Below are positions 1-10,043 of a DNA stretch of 64,000 bases, piece after piece. The stretch is from Sphingomonadales bacterium 28-55-16. Its GTDB lineage: Bacteria > Pseudomonadota > Alphaproteobacteria > Sphingomonadales > Sphingomonadaceae. The notes beneath the pieces are model-generated. The model saw nothing but the letters and a program-made list of their open reading frames with translations, searched no databases and had not been told where the DNA came from. The stretch lies in the NCBI GenBank assembly GCA_002278855.1, contig NCGG01000008.1, forward strand, positions 38,996 to 102,995. The letters run 5' to 3'. A program made the position numbers and the translations under genes. Each line of letters begins with the position of its first letter. Positions within the stretch are counted from its first letter, which is position 1.

Positions 1-1195
1 CGATGGTAGACTTTCCTGCGCCCGATGGGCCAACCACCGCAAGCGTATGGCCCGACTTGATGTCGAAACTGACGCCATTGAGGATCTGCCGTTCGGCGTC
101 ATAGCCGAAATAGACGTCATCAAACACCACCGTGCCGCCATGGACCGCCAGCGCGGGCGCGTTTGGTTTATCCGTTATTTCCGCTGGCGTGTCGATCAGC
201 GCGAACATCGCGGCCATATCGGTCAGGCCCTGACGGATGGTGCGATACACCATGCCCAACATGTCTAGCGGCCGGAATAGCTGCGCCAACAATGTATTCA
301 CGGTCACAACGTCACCCGTCGTAAATTGACCACGCGACCAGCCCCAAACGACATAACCCATGGCGCCAGCCATCATCAGATTGGTGATGAGCGATTGCCC
401 AATGTTCAATGCAGCGAGCGAGTTTTCCGATTTGACGGCCGCATTTGCGTAATGTTGGACGACTTCGGCATAACGGCGGGTCTCACGCTTTTCTGCGTTG
501 AAATATTTGACGGTTTCATAGTTCAACAGGCTGTCTACTGACTTGGCGACGGTCTGGGTGTCCAGCTCGTTCATTTCCTCACGCAATTTGTTGCGCCAGT
601 TGGTGACCACGGTGGTGTAGGCGATGTAGCTGACAACCATGATCAGCGTGGCGACGACCATGCCCCAACCAAAAGATATCTTGAAATATACAGAGACCAA
701 AAACAGCTCAAGCAATGTTGGCGCGATATTGAAGAGCAGGAAATAAAGCATGATGTCGATGCTCTTCGTTCCGCGCTCAATGACCTTGGTGACTGCGCCG
801 GTCCGCCGGTTCATGTGGAAGCGCATCGACAGATTGTGCAAATGGCTAAAGACATTTTCGGCGAGACGCCGCGTGGCTTCTTGCCCGACGCGTTCAAATA
901 CGACGTTGCGTAAATTGTCGAACAACACGCCGCCAAAACGCGCGCCAGCATAAGCCGCGACCAAGGCGATGGCGATCGCCACGCTGTCTTCCATGCCCGG
1001 AACCATCCGGTCGATGGCTTGACCGTAAACCCATGCCATGCTGAGCTGGATAAGTTTCGAAATAACCACCAGCAGCAAGGCAAACACGATGCGCACGCGC
1101 AAGCCAGGCTCATCCTTCGGCCATAAATAGGGCAGAAAGCGCCGCATGACGGCGAAGTCGGGCTTGGTGTCAGAAGTGGGAGCTAATGGAGGCAC
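1..1195 (-). CDS. ATM1/HMT1-type ABC exporter, permease fused to ATPase (partial, cut by window edge)
   Basis: This is a half-size ABC exporter of the ABCB7/Atm1 class, which in bacteria exports glutathione-linked sulfur or heavy-metal conjugates across the inner membrane. Translating the minus strand gives an N-terminal membrane domain with several hydrophobic segments, the NYETVKYFNAE stretch typical of Atm1 proteins, and then the start of the nucleotide-binding domain with the Walker A sequence GPSGAGKST next to the window edge. The rest of the ATPase lies outside the window. The start is uncertain: a GTG at 1195 or an ATG at 1147. The Atm1 assignment rests on that conserved stretch and the overall order. 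The substrate cannot be read from sequence. Confidence 0.85.
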   Translation of the reverse strand, partial: MPPLAPTSDTKPDFAVMRRFLPYLWPKDEPGLRVRIVFALLLVVISKLIQLSMAWVYGQAIDRMVPGMEDSVAIAIALVAAYAGARFGGVLFDNLRNVVFERVGQEATRRLAENVFSHLHNLSMRFHMNRRTGAVTKVIERGTKSIDIMLYFLLFNIAPTLLELFLVSVYFKISFGWGMVVATLIMVVSYIAYTTVVTNWRNKLREEMNELDTQTVAKSVDSLLNYETVKYFNAEKRETRRYAEVVQHYANAAVKSENSLAALNIGQSLITNLMMAGAMGYVVWGWSRGQFTTGDVVTVNTLLAQLFRPLDMLGMVYRTIRQGLTDMAAMFALIDTPAEITDKPNAPALAVHGGTVVFDDVYFGYDAERQILNGVSFDIKSGHTLAVVGPSGAGKSTI

Positions 1196-1236
1196 AGGCG
1201 CCCTATAAGTAGATTAGAGCAAAGCACCAAGGCCCA

Positions 1237-1548
1237 TCATGTCTTTCCAGACAATAGCCACCATGTCGCAACGCCGTTTATGGCCGTATACACGGCGTAC
1301 AAAAGCGAAACCGCCAATGCCCCCTCATGTGCAAGCCACATTGCGCCGATCAGCAACGCCAATTCAATGGTATAGCTGCCATAGGGACCAAGATACGCGC
1401 TAAAATAGCGCTTGGAGTCTTCCACAAATGGGTGGCCCGATTCCGCGACTGCCCTGTGCATCGCGAAATTGGCGATCCCCATAAAAAAGCAGACAATCAG
1501 CAGCATTTTTTCGGGTTCACGCCCCTTCGCGAATGCCGCGCGCTTCAT
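1237..1548 (-). CDS. Small conserved-looking membrane protein
   Basis: An unrecognised protein of about 103 residues with three probable membrane segments: one near residues 15-32, one in the middle (IELALLIGAMWLA) and one near the C-terminus. It starts inside the last codons of the upstream permease gene, overlapping by 32 nt if the ATG at 1548 is used; a TTG at 1569 and an ATG at 1506 are alternatives. The overlap suggests translational coupling with the AI-2E family gene. No catalytic motif is visible and no function is proposed. Confidence 0.6.
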   Translation of the reverse strand: MKRAAFAKGREPEKMLLIVCFFMGIANFAMHRAVAESGHPFVEDSKRYFSAYLGPYGSYTIELALLIGAMWLAHEGALAVSLLYAVYTAINGVATWWLLSGKT

Positions 1549-2644
1549 TACGCTCGGATTGCCGCTCAAGCGTCACTTTGATCATCGCAATGATGGGGTC
1601 TGCAAGCGCCAATCCCAATATACCGAACAGCGCGCCAAACAAAATCTGCGCGCCCAAGACCAAGGCCGGTGCCAAATCGACCGCGCGCTTGGCCACCATT
1701 GGCACAATCAGATACCCATCGACCATCTGGACGACAAAATAGACGAAAACGGCATAAAGCCCGACATCTGATCCCGCGGAAAATCCAACCAATATGATCA
1801 GCGCGCCTGATACGATGGCGCCGATATTGGGCAGAAATGCCAAAAGGCCAGTAAGCACACCCAGCAACGCCGCCATCGGCACGCCGCCAAGGCTCAGCAA
1901 TATCCATGTGCCGAAGCCTTCAACCGCCATCCCCAGCAAGCGCCCCGCCATCAGGCGGCGTAACACGCTACCCATTTTTTCGGCCGTGACATAGAAATGC
2001 GCGCGCTCTGCCAGCGGCAGCATCCACGCAACGCCGCGTTCGTACATGCGCGGTTCGGCAGCGATGAAGATGCCCAGAACCAGCATCATCGCCAGATTGG
2101 TAACGGTGCCGACAGCCGAGGAAACAGCTGCGGTTACGCGGCCAACGGAGTTCAATATCTGCGACCCAAGGCCTTTGACATCCTCCGCGGAAATGTTGAA
2201 ACCGGCCGCTTCAATGCGGTTGCCGATCGCTTCGATCTGGGTTTCGACAATGGCTTGCAGACTTGCGGCCTGCGCGGCCAATTCGGAGCCTGTGAAAATG
2301 AATGTCCAATAGATAAAGCCGAAAACGGCTAACACCACGATCGTCAGTCGGAAGCCGCGCGGAATGGGTAAAATCCGGCCGAGCAGGCGGGCACCGCCGT
2401 CGAACATCGCGGCAAGAACGATGCCGCCAATGATGAGCAGAATAGGTTGCGCCAGCCAGATAAACGCCACCACCAAAGTCGCCATACCAATCCACACCGC
2501 GGCGCGCTTAATCTCGGATCGGATGACCGGATCGTACAGCTCGGTCGGACCAACTTCTTCGCGAAAGCTATCGGCGACCTGCGCCACCGGCTTTTTCCGC
2601 CGACGGATTGGCTTGCTGTGCTCCGGCGTAGGCGCGTCACTCAC
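1517..2644 (-). CDS. AI-2E family transporter (PerM-like permease)
   Basis: A 375-residue polytopic inner-membrane protein of the AI-2E/PerM family. The N-terminus is a short charged cytoplasmic tail rich in Lys and Arg. Paired hydrophobic segments follow at about 50-110, then a large soluble loop, then a C-terminal block of membrane helices containing GVLTGLLAFLPNIGAI, the characteristic family region. Members have been linked to autoinducer-2 export or sodium/proton antiport, but most have no proven substrate. The start overlaps the end of lepB by 8 nt, placing the gene at the tail of the pyrE-pdxJ-acpS-lepB transcript. In many sphingomonads I would expect rnc and era after lepB; they are not here. 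Confidence 0.85.
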   Translation of the reverse strand: MSDAPTPEHSKPIRRRKKPVAQVADSFREEVGPTELYDPVIRSEIKRAAVWIGMATLVVAFIWLAQPILLIIGGIVLAAMFDGGARLLGRILPIPRGFRLTIVVLAVFGFIYWTFIFTGSELAAQAASLQAIVETQIEAIGNRIEAAGFNISAEDVKGLGSQILNSVGRVTAAVSSAVGTVTNLAMMLVLGIFIAAEPRMYERGVAWMLPLAERAHFYVTAEKMGSVLRRLMAGRLLGMAVEGFGTWILLSLGGVPMAALLGVLTGLLAFLPNIGAIVSGALIILVGFSAGSDVGLYAVFVYFVVQMVDGYLIVPMVAKRAVDLAPALVLGAQILFGALFGILGLALADPIIAMIKVTLERQSERNEARGIREGA

Positions 2645-3584
2645 CTTGGCGGTCCTTTTTGGGGCGCAGGCTCATGCCGGCGCGATCCCCGCGCAGCGAA
2701 CGGATCCAAGTCGCAGGATTAAGGCCCGTGCTGCCATCTACGGAGAAGGTGATGATCTCTGCGCGCCCACCAATACGATCCCATGAAACAGGACCGCCAA
2801 GGCCACCAAGCTCGGCAGCTACACGGCTATCCGAGCTATTGTCGCGGTTATCGCCCATCAAGAAAACATGACCTGCCGGAATTTTGACGGGGGCCATATT
2901 GTCGGTATCGCCACGACGTGCATCAATGGTGTCATATTGTGCGCCATTGGGCAGCGTTTCACGTAATATCGAGAGGCTGCAGGTCAAACCACCATTGGCG
3001 CTGCGGGTCAGCGCGCCGGGAAAGTCAGAATCATTGCACGGATTGTTGATGTCGACCGCTAGGGTCACATTGGGCTGCGTCTCTTGGGGAACGGCTTTGC
3101 CATTTAAGAAAACCTGGCCCTCTTTCAAAGCAATAGTGTCACCGGGTAGGCCTATGACGCGCTTAATCCAGTCCTGATATTTGCCCTTTGGCGTCAATAT
3201 GACGATGTCGCCACGCTCGGGCATTTTGCCCCAAACACGCGTTTCGCTCTCGGGCAGTGGCACGGCCAGTGCCTCTACCTCCTCCTGCAACACAAGCCAT
3301 CGGAAAATGGCTATAGGATTGGGTATCGTCGGCGATACATGGCTCCACCCATAAGGATATTTGCTCACAAACAGCCGGTCACCGACCAACAAGGTCGGCA
3401 TCATAGAAATGGAGGGAATGTAGAAGGGTTTTGCGATAAAGCTGTGAAAAGCGAGCACGGCCAGCAACAGCCAAAACATGCCCTTGACCTCCGCCCATGC
3501 GGTTGCCGCCCAACTTTGTTTTTCGGACGCTGGAACAGGGGGCGTGGCGGAATTATTGTCAGTTTTCGTGGTCAAGCTGCTCAT
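2637..3584 (-). CDS. lepB: Signal peptidase I
   Basis: Cleaves signal peptides from exported proteins at the periplasmic face of the inner membrane. The 315-residue protein has a membrane anchor at about 35-52, followed by the catalytic serine motif PSISMMPTL (Ser60). The catalytic lysine lies in [11 protein letters not shown], and the conserved [11 protein letters not shown] box is near the C-terminus. Overlap with acpS upstream is 4 nt and with the AI-2E family gene downstream 8 nt, so these genes are almost certainly co-transcribed. The N-terminal 25 residues are polar and low-complexity. Confidence 0.96.
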   Translation of the reverse strand: MSSLTTKTDNNSATPPVPASEKQSWAATAWAEVKGMFWLLLAVLAFHSFIAKPFYIPSISMMPTLLVGDRLFVSKYPYGWSHVSPTIPNPIAIFRWLVLQEEVEALAVPLPESETRVWGKMPERGDIVILTPKGKYQDWIKRVIGLPGDTIALKEGQVFLNGKAVPQETQPNVTLAVDINNPCNDSDFPGALTRSANGGLTCSLSILRETLPNGAQYDTIDARRGDTDNMAPVKIPAGHVFLMGDNRDNSSDSRVAAELGGLGGPVSWDRIGGRAEIITFSVDGSTGLNPATWIRSLRGDRAGMSLRPKKDRQGE

Positions 3585-3991
3585 GCCTTTTGCAAACGTA
3601 ATGCTTCAATAATGACAAACGCTTGTGCCCAAGGATGGTCATCGGTCAGCGTCAAATGGATATGGGCTTCATAGCCTGCGGGGATCATTGCGTCGAGCCG
3701 TGCTTTCGCGCCCCCCGTAAGGAAAAGCGTCGGCGCGCCAGAGGGTGCATTGACGACGCCAATGTCCTTCATGAACACGCCATGTTTGAAACCCGTTCCT
3801 ACGGCCTTTGAAAAAGCTTCTTTAGCCGCAAAGCGTTTTGCATAAGTGCCGGCTTTGGTAAATGGCCGCTTGGTTGCCTTTGCGCGTTCAAGGTCCGTGA
3901 ATACGCGGTTTTCAAAGCGCGCGCCAAAGCGTTCAAGCGAACGGGCGATCCGTTCAATATTACACAGGTCGGAACCAAGCCCGATGATCAC
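3581..3991 (-). CDS. acpS: Holo-[acyl-carrier-protein] synthase
   Basis: Transfers 4'-phosphopantetheine from CoA to a serine of apo-ACP, activating fatty acid synthesis. The 136-residue protein carries both AcpS signatures: [12 protein letters not shown] at the N-terminus, where the Asp binds Mg2+, and [11 protein letters not shown] in the middle, with the second metal-binding Glu. Length is typical for the family. It overlaps pdxJ and lepB by 4 nt each, an ATGA arrangement that suggests translational coupling. Confidence 0.96.
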   Translation of the reverse strand: MIIGLGSDLCNIERIARSLERFGARFENRVFTDLERAKATKRPFTKAGTYAKRFAAKEAFSKAVGTGFKHGVFMKDIGVVNAPSGAPTLFLTGGAKARLDAMIPAGYEAHIHLTLTDDHPWAQAFVIIEALRLQKA

Positions 3992-4731
3992 CGGGCAAGG
4001 TCCATAAGGGCGCGCATTTTACGCACACTTTCTTCAAGCCCGATGAAAATTGCCTCACCAATGAGATAATGTCCGATGTTGAGTTCCGCGAACTGCGGAA
4101 TTGCGGCAATAGGTTGGACATTGTCGAACGTGAGGCCATGGCCTGCATGTGGCTCGATGCCGTTTTTGGCCGCCAAAGCAGCGGCATCGGCAATGCGGCG
4201 CAGCTCGGTCTCGCGCTCTTCGCCTTCCGCATGGGCATATTTGCCCGTGTGAAATTCGACGATTGGCGCGCGCAGGCGGATAGCAGCTTCAATCTGGCAG
4301 GCGTCGGGTTCGATGAACAGGCTGACACGGATATTGGCGTCGGTAAGCCGCGCAACAATGGGGGCCAGATGGTTGTGCTGCCCCGCTGCGTCCAATCCGC
4401 CTTCGGTTGTCCGTTCTTCCCGCCGCTCAGGGACGATGCACGCCGCATGGGGTTTATGCCGGAGCGCAATCGCCAGCATTTCGTCGGTCGCCGCCATCTC
4501 CAGATTGAGCGGCAAATTGGTCGCCGCCATGATGCGTTCTATATCGCCATCGCGAATGTGCCGCCGATCTTCGCGCAAATGCGCTGTGATGCCGTCACCT
4601 CCCACCGCTGCGACGATCTGTGCCGCACGCACGGGGTCTGGATGCGCACCGCCACGCGCATTGCGAATAGTCGCCACATGGTCAATATTGACTCCTAGAC
4701 GCAGACGCGGCGCTTTTGGTGCCGCGTTCAT
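3988..4731 (-). CDS. pdxJ: Pyridoxine 5'-phosphate synthase
   Basis: Condenses 1-deoxy-D-xylulose 5-phosphate with 3-amino-2-oxopropyl phosphate to form pyridoxine 5'-phosphate, the final step of the DXP-dependent vitamin B6 pathway. The 247-residue TIM barrel begins with [19 protein letters not shown], a PdxJ hallmark, and also shows [12 protein letters not shown], the [13 protein letters not shown] loop and a C-terminal [12 protein letters not shown] phosphate-binding strand. Overlaps of 4 nt with pyrE upstream and acpS downstream place it inside the operon. Confidence 0.97.
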   Translation of the reverse strand: MNAAPKAPRLRLGVNIDHVATIRNARGGAHPDPVRAAQIVAAVGGDGITAHLREDRRHIRDGDIERIMAATNLPLNLEMAATDEMLAIALRHKPHAACIVPERREERTTEGGLDAAGQHNHLAPIVARLTDANIRVSLFIEPDACQIEAAIRLRAPIVEFHTGKYAHAEGEERETELRRIADAAALAAKNGIEPHAGHGLTFDNVQPIAAIPQFAELNIGHYLIGEAIFIGLEESVRKMRALMDLAR

Positions 4732-5309
4732 ATTTTCCGGCTACCGGGCTTAACTGCCTCTTTTGCGGCCAGTTCGGGCGGCAGTTCATCGGCTGCGTAA
4801 GTCGGAAAGTTCAATTCGATAAGCGGATAAAATGGCACGCCCAGTTCAACTGTGCCCGCCGAGCGGTCAACCACGGAAGCCGCCGCAATGACAACGCCGC
4901 CCGCGGCTTCAATCGCGGAAATGGCTTCGCGCGACGAAAGCCCGGTGGTGACAACATCCTCGACCATTAAAACTCTAGCTCCGGGTGCGAGCGAAAAGCC
5001 GCGGCGCAAACCAAATACGCCGTCGGGACGCTCAACGAACAAAGCATCTACGCCCATCGCGCGGCCCATTTCATGGCCAATGATGATGCCACCCATCGCG
5101 GGAGAAATGACGACCTGAACGTCGCTGCGCAACTCCCGCGGTATTTTTTGGGTCATCGCAAGGGCAATCCGCCCGGCGCGTTCGGGGTTCATCAACAGCC
5201 GTGCGCATTGCAGATAATAAGCGCTGTGGCGACCCGACGACAGCAGAAAATGTCCCTCAAGCAAGGCGTCGACGCTACGGAATTCTGATAATATTTCATC
5301 TTCGGTCAT
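4728..5309 (-). CDS. pyrE: Orotate phosphoribosyltransferase
   Basis: Makes orotidine 5'-monophosphate from orotate and PRPP in pyrimidine synthesis. The 193-residue protein contains the phosphoribosyltransferase PRPP-binding motif [14 protein letters not shown], with the acidic pair Glu-Asp, and the HSAYYLQC substrate region near the N-terminus. It is the first gene of the leftward operon. Its promoter must lie in the 228 bp shared with the divergent coxB gene. Confidence 0.95.
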   Translation of the reverse strand: MTEDEILSEFRSVDALLEGHFLLSSGRHSAYYLQCARLLMNPERAGRIALAMTQKIPRELRSDVQVVISPAMGGIIIGHEMGRAMGVDALFVERPDGVFGLRRGFSLAPGARVLMVEDVVTTGLSSREAISAIEAAGGVVIAAASVVDRSAGTVELGVPFYPLIELNFPTYAADELPPELAAKEAVKPGSRKI

Positions 5310-5428
5310 GACGGGGGGCGTTTTCCTTGTTTACCAATGTCGTCTTTTGCATGTTCCGTTTAGCGGATTGCAACGCAAATAGGTAGAAAACTGGAGCAAT
5401 TAAATGCTAAAAATAATGAATCGACCGC

Positions 5429-5457
5429 TTGAGGGTTCGGAATAGCGCGACTATAGG
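5429..5457 (+). promoter_or_regulatory. Candidate sigma-70-type promoter for the cytochrome oxidase operon
   Basis: The hexamers TTGAGG and TATAGG are separated by exactly 17 nt, about 80 bp upstream of the coxB start codon. This is a reasonable match to the housekeeping consensus. The -10 hexamer sits in the centre of a perfect 7-bp inverted repeat, described separately. The motif was found by eye and not tested. Confidence 0.4.
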
Positions 5458-5463
5458 TCGCGC
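5445..5463. repeat. Perfect inverted repeat around the putative coxB -10 box
   Basis: GCGCGAC and GTCGCGC, 7 bp each, flank a 5-nt centre TATAG that belongs to the proposed -10 hexamer. It could be a protein-binding operator or an RNA hairpin if transcription starts further upstream. Confidence 0.5.
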
Positions 5464-5465
5464 CA

Positions 5466-5488
5466 GTCCGGCAATCTGCGGGCCGGAC
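5466..5488. repeat. Second inverted repeat in the coxB leader
   Basis: GTCCGGC and GCCGGAC form a perfect 7-bp stem around a 9-nt loop, two bases after the first repeat. It lies just downstream of the proposed promoter and would form a stable hairpin near the 5' end of the coxB transcript. Confidence 0.5.
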
Positions 5489-5537
5489 AGACCAGCGCAA
5501 AGTTCCTGCGCCGCACCAAGAATACGGGGCCAAGTAG

Positions 5538-6653
5538 ATGAATATGTTGAAGAAATGTTTGGTATTGCTCGCTGTCCTGACAGCGCCGTCATTGGCGATG
5601 GCGCAGCCTGCGAATCCTGCGCCGGCACCTGTGACAAAGGAAGTGGCTGCGCCCGTAGTGGCGACGCCTGCTGCTGTTGCCCCGGCTGCACCTGTTACGG
5701 AAGCGGCACCAACTGCCGCTGCCGCGCCGAAATCCATGGATGGTTCTTTGCCCGGTTATACGCCCATGCGTCCTGACTATGAAAATAGCATCGGTATGCC
5801 GAAGGCGAAAGAAATCGACTTTCAGGAACAGTTCAGCGACAATGGTCAATATGCAAAATGGATCAACAATGCGATCCTCTTGCCAATCATTACAATCATT
5901 TCGATGTTCGTCTTGGGGCTCTTGCTCTGGGTAATCGTGCGCTTTAACCGCCGCGCAAACCCCGTGCCATCGAAGACGACGCACAATACCTTCATTGAGG
6001 TGGTTTGGACTTTGGTCCCGGTCCTCATTCTTTTGGGCATTGCTTATCCGTCACTTGATTTGTTGGCGAAGCAGTTCAAGCCAGCACCGGTACATGCCGT
6101 CACGATTAAGGCGACGGGTTATCAGTGGTATTGGGGTTTTACCTATCCGGATCATGGCGGCTTTGAAGTTGTTTCCAACATGCTGAAAGAAGAAGCCGAT
6201 GTTGGCAAAGGCGAGCGTTTCCGCACTGAAAATGATGGGCCAAAGCTCATGGCGTCCGACAACCGCATGGTTGTGCCTGCCGGCGTGCCATTGCGTATTC
6301 AAACGACCGCTGCAGACGTGATCCATGCATTCGCCGTTCCTTCGCTTTGGTTCAAACTGGATGCTGTCCCAGGCCGTCTGAATGAAAAATCGCTCACGAT
6401 CACAAAACCTGGGGTCTATTTCGGGCAATGCTCTGAACTGTGCGGTGCACGTCACGCATTCATGCCCATCGTTGTCGAGGCACTGCCGCCTGAAAAATTT
6501 GCGGCCTGGGTGAAAGCCCAAGGCGGTTCGATGCCTGGCGCGGATAAGCCTGCGCCGGCTGCTGCCGCTCCCGCTGGCGAACAAGTAGCGGCGCCGGTCG
6601 CCACAACCCCCATCGTTTCACCTGCTGCACCTGCTGCAGCACCAACCAAGTAA
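5538..6653 (+). CDS. coxB: Cytochrome c oxidase subunit II
   Basis: Carries the CuA centre that accepts electrons from cytochrome c in the aa3 terminal oxidase. The 371-residue protein has a cleavable signal peptide ending near ALAMA-QP, an Ala/Pro-rich linker, two membrane helices at about 110-190, and a periplasmic cupredoxin domain. CuA ligands are visible in [13 protein letters not shown] and in the upstream [11 protein letters not shown]. The aromatic electron-entry patch is YQWYWGF. An Ala/Pro tail of about 40 residues follows the copper domain. It is the first gene of the operon, 13 bp before ctaD. Confidence 0.97.
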   Translation: MNMLKKCLVLLAVLTAPSLAMAQPANPAPAPVTKEVAAPVVATPAAVAPAAPVTEAAPTAAAAPKSMDGSLPGYTPMRPDYENSIGMPKAKEIDFQEQFSDNGQYAKWINNAILLPIITIISMFVLGLLLWVIVRFNRRANPVPSKTTHNTFIEVVWTLVPVLILLGIAYPSLDLLAKQFKPAPVHAVTIKATGYQWYWGFTYPDHGGFEVVSNMLKEEADVGKGERFRTENDGPKLMASDNRMVVPAGVPLRIQTTAADVIHAFAVPSLWFKLDAVPGRLNEKSLTITKPGVYFGQCSELCGARHAFMPIVVEALPPEKFAAWVKAQGGSMPGADKPAPAAAAPAGEQVAAPVATTPIVSPAAPAAAPTK

Positions 6654-6666
6654 AAAGGCCAAACGG

Positions 6667-8334
6667 ATGACAACCATTGCCGCCACAGGTACAGACCTTC
6701 ACGCGCATGACCATCATGACGCGGATCACAAGCCAGGCTTTTTCGCCCGCTGGTTCATGTCGACTAACCACAAGGATATCGGCACCCTCTATTTGATCTT
6801 CGCCATTTGCGCAGGGATCATCGGCGGTGGCATTTCCGGGCTGATGCGGTTGGAGCTCGCTGCGCCTGGCATTCAATATCTTCAAAGCTGGGCGTCAATG
6901 ATGGCCGGTAAGGAAGCGTCGCTCGATGAAGCATATCATATGTGGAACGTCCTGATCACGGCGCACGGCCTGATCATGGTGTTCTTCATGGTCATGCCTG
7001 CCATTATTGGCGGCTTTGGCAACTGGTTCATTCCGTTGATGATTGGCGCGCCTGATATGGCGTTCCCGCGCATGAACAATGTAAGCTTCTGGTTGACCGT
7101 TGTGGCCTTCATCATGTTGCTCGGATCAAGCTTTGTGCCGGGTGGTACAGGATTGGGTGCGGGAACCGGTTGGACCGTCTACGCACCGCTTTCGACCTCT
7201 GGCTCAGTTGGACCAGCTGTCGACATGGCCATTTTCTCGCTGCACCTTGCCGGTGCAGCCTCGATCTTGGGTGCCATCAACTTCATCACCACCATTTTCA
7301 ACATGCGCGCGCCGGGTATGACCTTGCACAAAATGCCGCTGTTCGTGTGGTCGGTGTTGGTCACTGCATTTTTGCTGCTGCTGGCTTTGCCTGTTTTGGC
7401 AGCTGCAATCACTATGCTTTTGGTTGACCGTAACTTTGGCGGCGCATTCTTCGATGCGTCAGCCGGCGGTGACCCAGTTTTGTATCAGCATCTCTTCTGG
7501 TTCTTCGGTCACCCTGAAGTGTATATCATGATCTTGCCAGGTTTCGGCATTATCAGCCAGATCGTCGCCACCTTCAGCCGCAAGCCAGTGTTCGGCTATC
7601 TCGGCATGGCCTACGCCATGGTTGCGATTGGCGTCGTTGGCTTCGTCGTCTGGGCGCACCACATGTTCACCACGGGCATGAGCGTTGATATGAAGATGTA
7701 CTTCACCGCTGCCACTATGGTGATTGCGGTGCCAACAGGCATTAAGATCTTCAGCTGGATCGCGACCATGTGGGGCGGTTCCGTGAGCTTCAAGACGCCT
7801 ATGGTTTGGGCGATGGGCTTCATCTTCATGTTCACCGTTGGTGGTGTGACGGGTGTTGTGCTTGCCAATGGCGGTCTCGATGATAACCTGCATGACACTT
7901 ATTATGTTGTGGCCCACTTCCATTATGTGTTGTCATTGGGTGCGGTGTTCTCGCTCTTCGCCGGCTTCTATTATTGGTTCGGCAAGATGTCGGGTCGCCA
8001 CCTCAATGAATTCCTTGGACATCTGCACTTCTGGGTATTCTTCATTGGCGTGAACGTTCTGTTCTTCCCAATGCACTTCCTCGGAAATTCGGGCATGCCA
8101 CGTCGCTATCCTGATTATCCAGAAGCTTTTGCATATTGGAACGGCGTTGCGTCGACAGGCTATGTCATCATGGCGGTGGGCGTGTTGATCTTCTTCGTCA
8201 ACGTCATCTGGTCATTGGTTGCTGGCCGCCGCGCCGAAGATAATTATTGGGGTGAAGGTGCGACCACACTCGAGTGGACGCTGACAAGTCCTCCTCCATA
8301 TCACCAGTTCGAAACGCTGCCGGTTATTAAGTAA
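6667..8334 (+). CDS. ctaD: Cytochrome c oxidase subunit I
   Basis: The catalytic subunit of the aa3-type oxidase, holding haem a and the haem a3-CuB site where oxygen is reduced. The 555-residue protein has twelve expected membrane helices. [15 protein letters not shown] contains the CuB histidine, the His-Tyr crosslink region and the D-channel glutamate; [10 protein letters not shown] supplies the two further CuB histidines; and [12 protein letters not shown] carries the haem ligands. RBS and spacing to coxB are consistent with co-transcription. Confidence 0.98.
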   Translation: MTTIAATGTDLHAHDHHDADHKPGFFARWFMSTNHKDIGTLYLIFAICAGIIGGGISGLMRLELAAPGIQYLQSWASMMAGKEASLDEAYHMWNVLITAHGLIMVFFMVMPAIIGGFGNWFIPLMIGAPDMAFPRMNNVSFWLTVVAFIMLLGSSFVPGGTGLGAGTGWTVYAPLSTSGSVGPAVDMAIFSLHLAGAASILGAINFITTIFNMRAPGMTLHKMPLFVWSVLVTAFLLLLALPVLAAAITMLLVDRNFGGAFFDASAGGDPVLYQHLFWFFGHPEVYIMILPGFGIISQIVATFSRKPVFGYLGMAYAMVAIGVVGFVVWAHHMFTTGMSVDMKMYFTAATMVIAVPTGIKIFSWIATMWGGSVSFKTPMVWAMGFIFMFTVGGVTGVVLANGGLDDNLHDTYYVVAHFHYVLSLGAVFSLFAGFYYWFGKMSGRHLNEFLGHLHFWVFFIGVNVLFFPMHFLGNSGMPRRYPDYPEAFAYWNGVASTGYVIMAVGVLIFFVNVIWSLVAGRRAEDNYWGEGATTLEWTLTSPPPYHQFETLPVIK

Positions 8335-8337
8335 CCG

Positions 8338-8352
8338 GCGGCGGTTCGCCGC
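8338..8352. other. Intergenic stem-loop between ctaD and ctaB
   Basis: GCGGCG and CGCCGC form a 6-bp GC stem around a 3-nt loop, four bases after the ctaD stop. No run of T follows, so it is more likely a processing or stability hairpin inside the operon mRNA than a strong terminator. Confidence 0.35.
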
Positions 8353-8382
8353 TTAAAACGTTTCGTACGTTTGGGAACAGGC

Positions 8383-9288
8383 ATGACAACCGCAACGCGT
8401 GACATTATTTTGCCGGCAGAGTGGCGTGATTTCTGGGCTTTGACGAAGCCGCGGGTCATGTCGCTCGTCGTCTTTACCGCGCTGTGCGGATTGTTGGCGG
8501 CACCAGGTCATATCCATCCCGTGATCGGATTTACGGCGATCTTATGCTTGGCTGTGGGCGCGGGTGCTTGCGGTGCGCTTAATCAGTATTTCGAAGCGGA
8601 CATCGACGCCAAAATGGCGCGCACATCGGGCCGGCCCTTGCCTGCGGGCAGAATGAATCGCCAATCTGCGCTACATTTTGGAATTGCGCTCGCGGCATTT
8701 GCGGTAGGCATCATGGGCGTTGCCGTGAACTGGCTATCGGCAGGCCTTCTGGCCTTCTCGATCTTTTTTTACGCTATTGTGTATACCATCTGGCTCAAGC
8801 CGAACACGCCGCAGAATATTGTTATCGGCGGCGCGGCTGGGGCCTTCCCGCCGATGATTGGCTGGGCAGCGGTAACAGGGGATGTTACCCTTCTGCCGGT
8901 CATTCTATTCGCCATCATCTTTTTGTGGACACCGCCACATTTCTGGGCACTCGCTTTGTTTATGAAGACCGATTACGGCGCGGCCGGTATTCCCATGCTG
9001 CCCAATGTGAAGGGTCAGAAAGTCACGCGCAACCAGATTTTCGGTTATAGCTTTCCAATGGCCGCAACCGCGATGCTGCCCTTCGCGCTGGCCGAAACCG
9101 GTTGGGTATATGGACTTGCTGCCATTGTCCTGAACATTGTTTTTCTGGCACTGGCGTTTCGCGTTTGGAGAAACGATGCGACCGATGCCGCGGCTATGAA
9201 GCCCGAAAAACAACTTTTTGCCTTCTCTATTCTTTACTTATTTCTGTTGTTTGCGCTCTTTGCTCTTGATCGGATGCTCATATTATGA
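8383..9288 (+). CDS. ctaB: Protohaem IX farnesyltransferase (haem O synthase)
   Basis: Adds a farnesyl group to haem B to make haem O, the precursor of the haem A used by the adjacent oxidase. The 301-residue UbiA-family membrane protein shows the prenyl-diphosphate-binding motif [20 protein letters not shown] (first Asp-rich motif) and [12 protein letters not shown]. The ATG at 8383 is preferred over an in-frame TTG at 8371 because GGGAA lies just upstream. Its stop overlaps the next small gene by 4 nt. Confidence 0.96.
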   Translation: MTTATRDIILPAEWRDFWALTKPRVMSLVVFTALCGLLAAPGHIHPVIGFTAILCLAVGAGACGALNQYFEADIDAKMARTSGRPLPAGRMNRQSALHFGIALAAFAVGIMGVAVNWLSAGLLAFSIFFYAIVYTIWLKPNTPQNIVIGGAAGAFPPMIGWAAVTGDVTLLPVILFAIIFLWTPPHFWALALFMKTDYGAAGIPMLPNVKGQKVTRNQIFGYSFPMAATAMLPFALAETGWVYGLAAIVLNIVFLALAFRVWRNDATDAAAMKPEKQLFAFSILYLFLLFALFALDRMLIL

Positions 9289-9440
9289 CCGCACGTGAAG
9301 AACCCGCCTACACGGTTGAACAAACCCAAATCATTCGCAAACGGCAAGCCGCGCGTGCGCGCGTCATGGGCGTAGCCCTTGTGGGCTTATGCATACTGTT
9401 CTTTCTCATCACGATCGTGAAAGTCGGGGGGGCTAATTAA
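9285..9440 (+). CDS. CoxF-like small single-pass membrane protein
   Basis: A 51-residue protein with a basic N-terminal half ([12 protein letters not shown]) and one hydrophobic helix ([17 protein letters not shown]). It overlaps ctaB by 4 nt (ATGA) and shares one base with ctaG (TAATG). Small proteins of this layout, called CoxF, sit between ctaB and ctaG in many alphaproteobacterial oxidase operons. Their role in assembly is not established. The identification rests on position, size and topology rather than a strong motif. Confidence 0.75.
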   Translation: MTAREEPAYTVEQTQIIRKRQAARARVMGVALVGLCILFFLITIVKVGGAN

Positions 9441-10000
9441 TGGCCATATCCAATGCCAAAACCGGGCTTTTAGCCGCAGCACTTGCGGTCTCTATGGTTG
9501 GCGTCGGCTTTGCTGCCGTCCCGCTATACCGCATATTTTGTCAGGTGACGGGCTTTGGCGGTACAACGATGCGGGTTGATGCTGCACAGGCCGCTACCGT
9601 CGCCGTAACCGACAAAACCATCGTCATCCGGTTTGACGCGAACCATCGCGGCGATCTGCCGTGGGAGTTTAAACCGGAACGGCCCACCGATACGGTCAGT
9701 ATCGGGGCAAAGGACATGTCGATATTCCTTGCGAAGAACCTGTCCAACGAAACCGTAACGGGAACGGCGTCGTTTAACGTCACGCCGGAGCTTGCCGGTA
9801 AATATTTCAATAAAATCCAGTGCTTTTGCTTCACAGAGCAGACATTGAAACCGGGCGAACAGGTACGCATGCCCGTATTATATTATGTCGATCCCAAAAT
9901 CATGACGGATCCGAACACCAAAGACATCGCGGAAATCACCCTTAGCTACACATTCTATCCGGTCGAAAAGCCAAACACGGTAGACCAGGCAGCAAACTGA
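9440..10000 (+). CDS. ctaG: Cytochrome c oxidase assembly protein CtaG/Cox11
   Basis: Delivers copper to the CuB site of subunit I. The 186-residue protein has an N-terminal membrane anchor (residues about 8-28) followed by AAVPLYRIFCQVTGFGG, a Cox11 hallmark, and the copper-binding KIQCFCFTEQ motif in a periplasmic immunoglobulin-like domain. The start codon overlaps the stop of the upstream small gene, indicating coupled translation. Confidence 0.96.
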   Translation: MAISNAKTGLLAAALAVSMVGVGFAAVPLYRIFCQVTGFGGTTMRVDAAQAATVAVTDKTIVIRFDANHRGDLPWEFKPERPTDTVSIGAKDMSIFLAKNLSNETVTGTASFNVTPELAGKYFNKIQCFCFTEQTLKPGEQVRMPVLYYVDPKIMTDPNTKDIAEITLSYTFYPVEKPNTVDQAAN

Positions 10001-10043
10001 AGCTAAGACAAATGTTAAACGGTAAGACTACAGGGAATTGACC

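Noticed and set aside
4069..4698. 209-codon open frame on the plus strand
   Set aside because: It is fully antisense to pdxJ, a well-supported gene, and its translation looks like no protein family.
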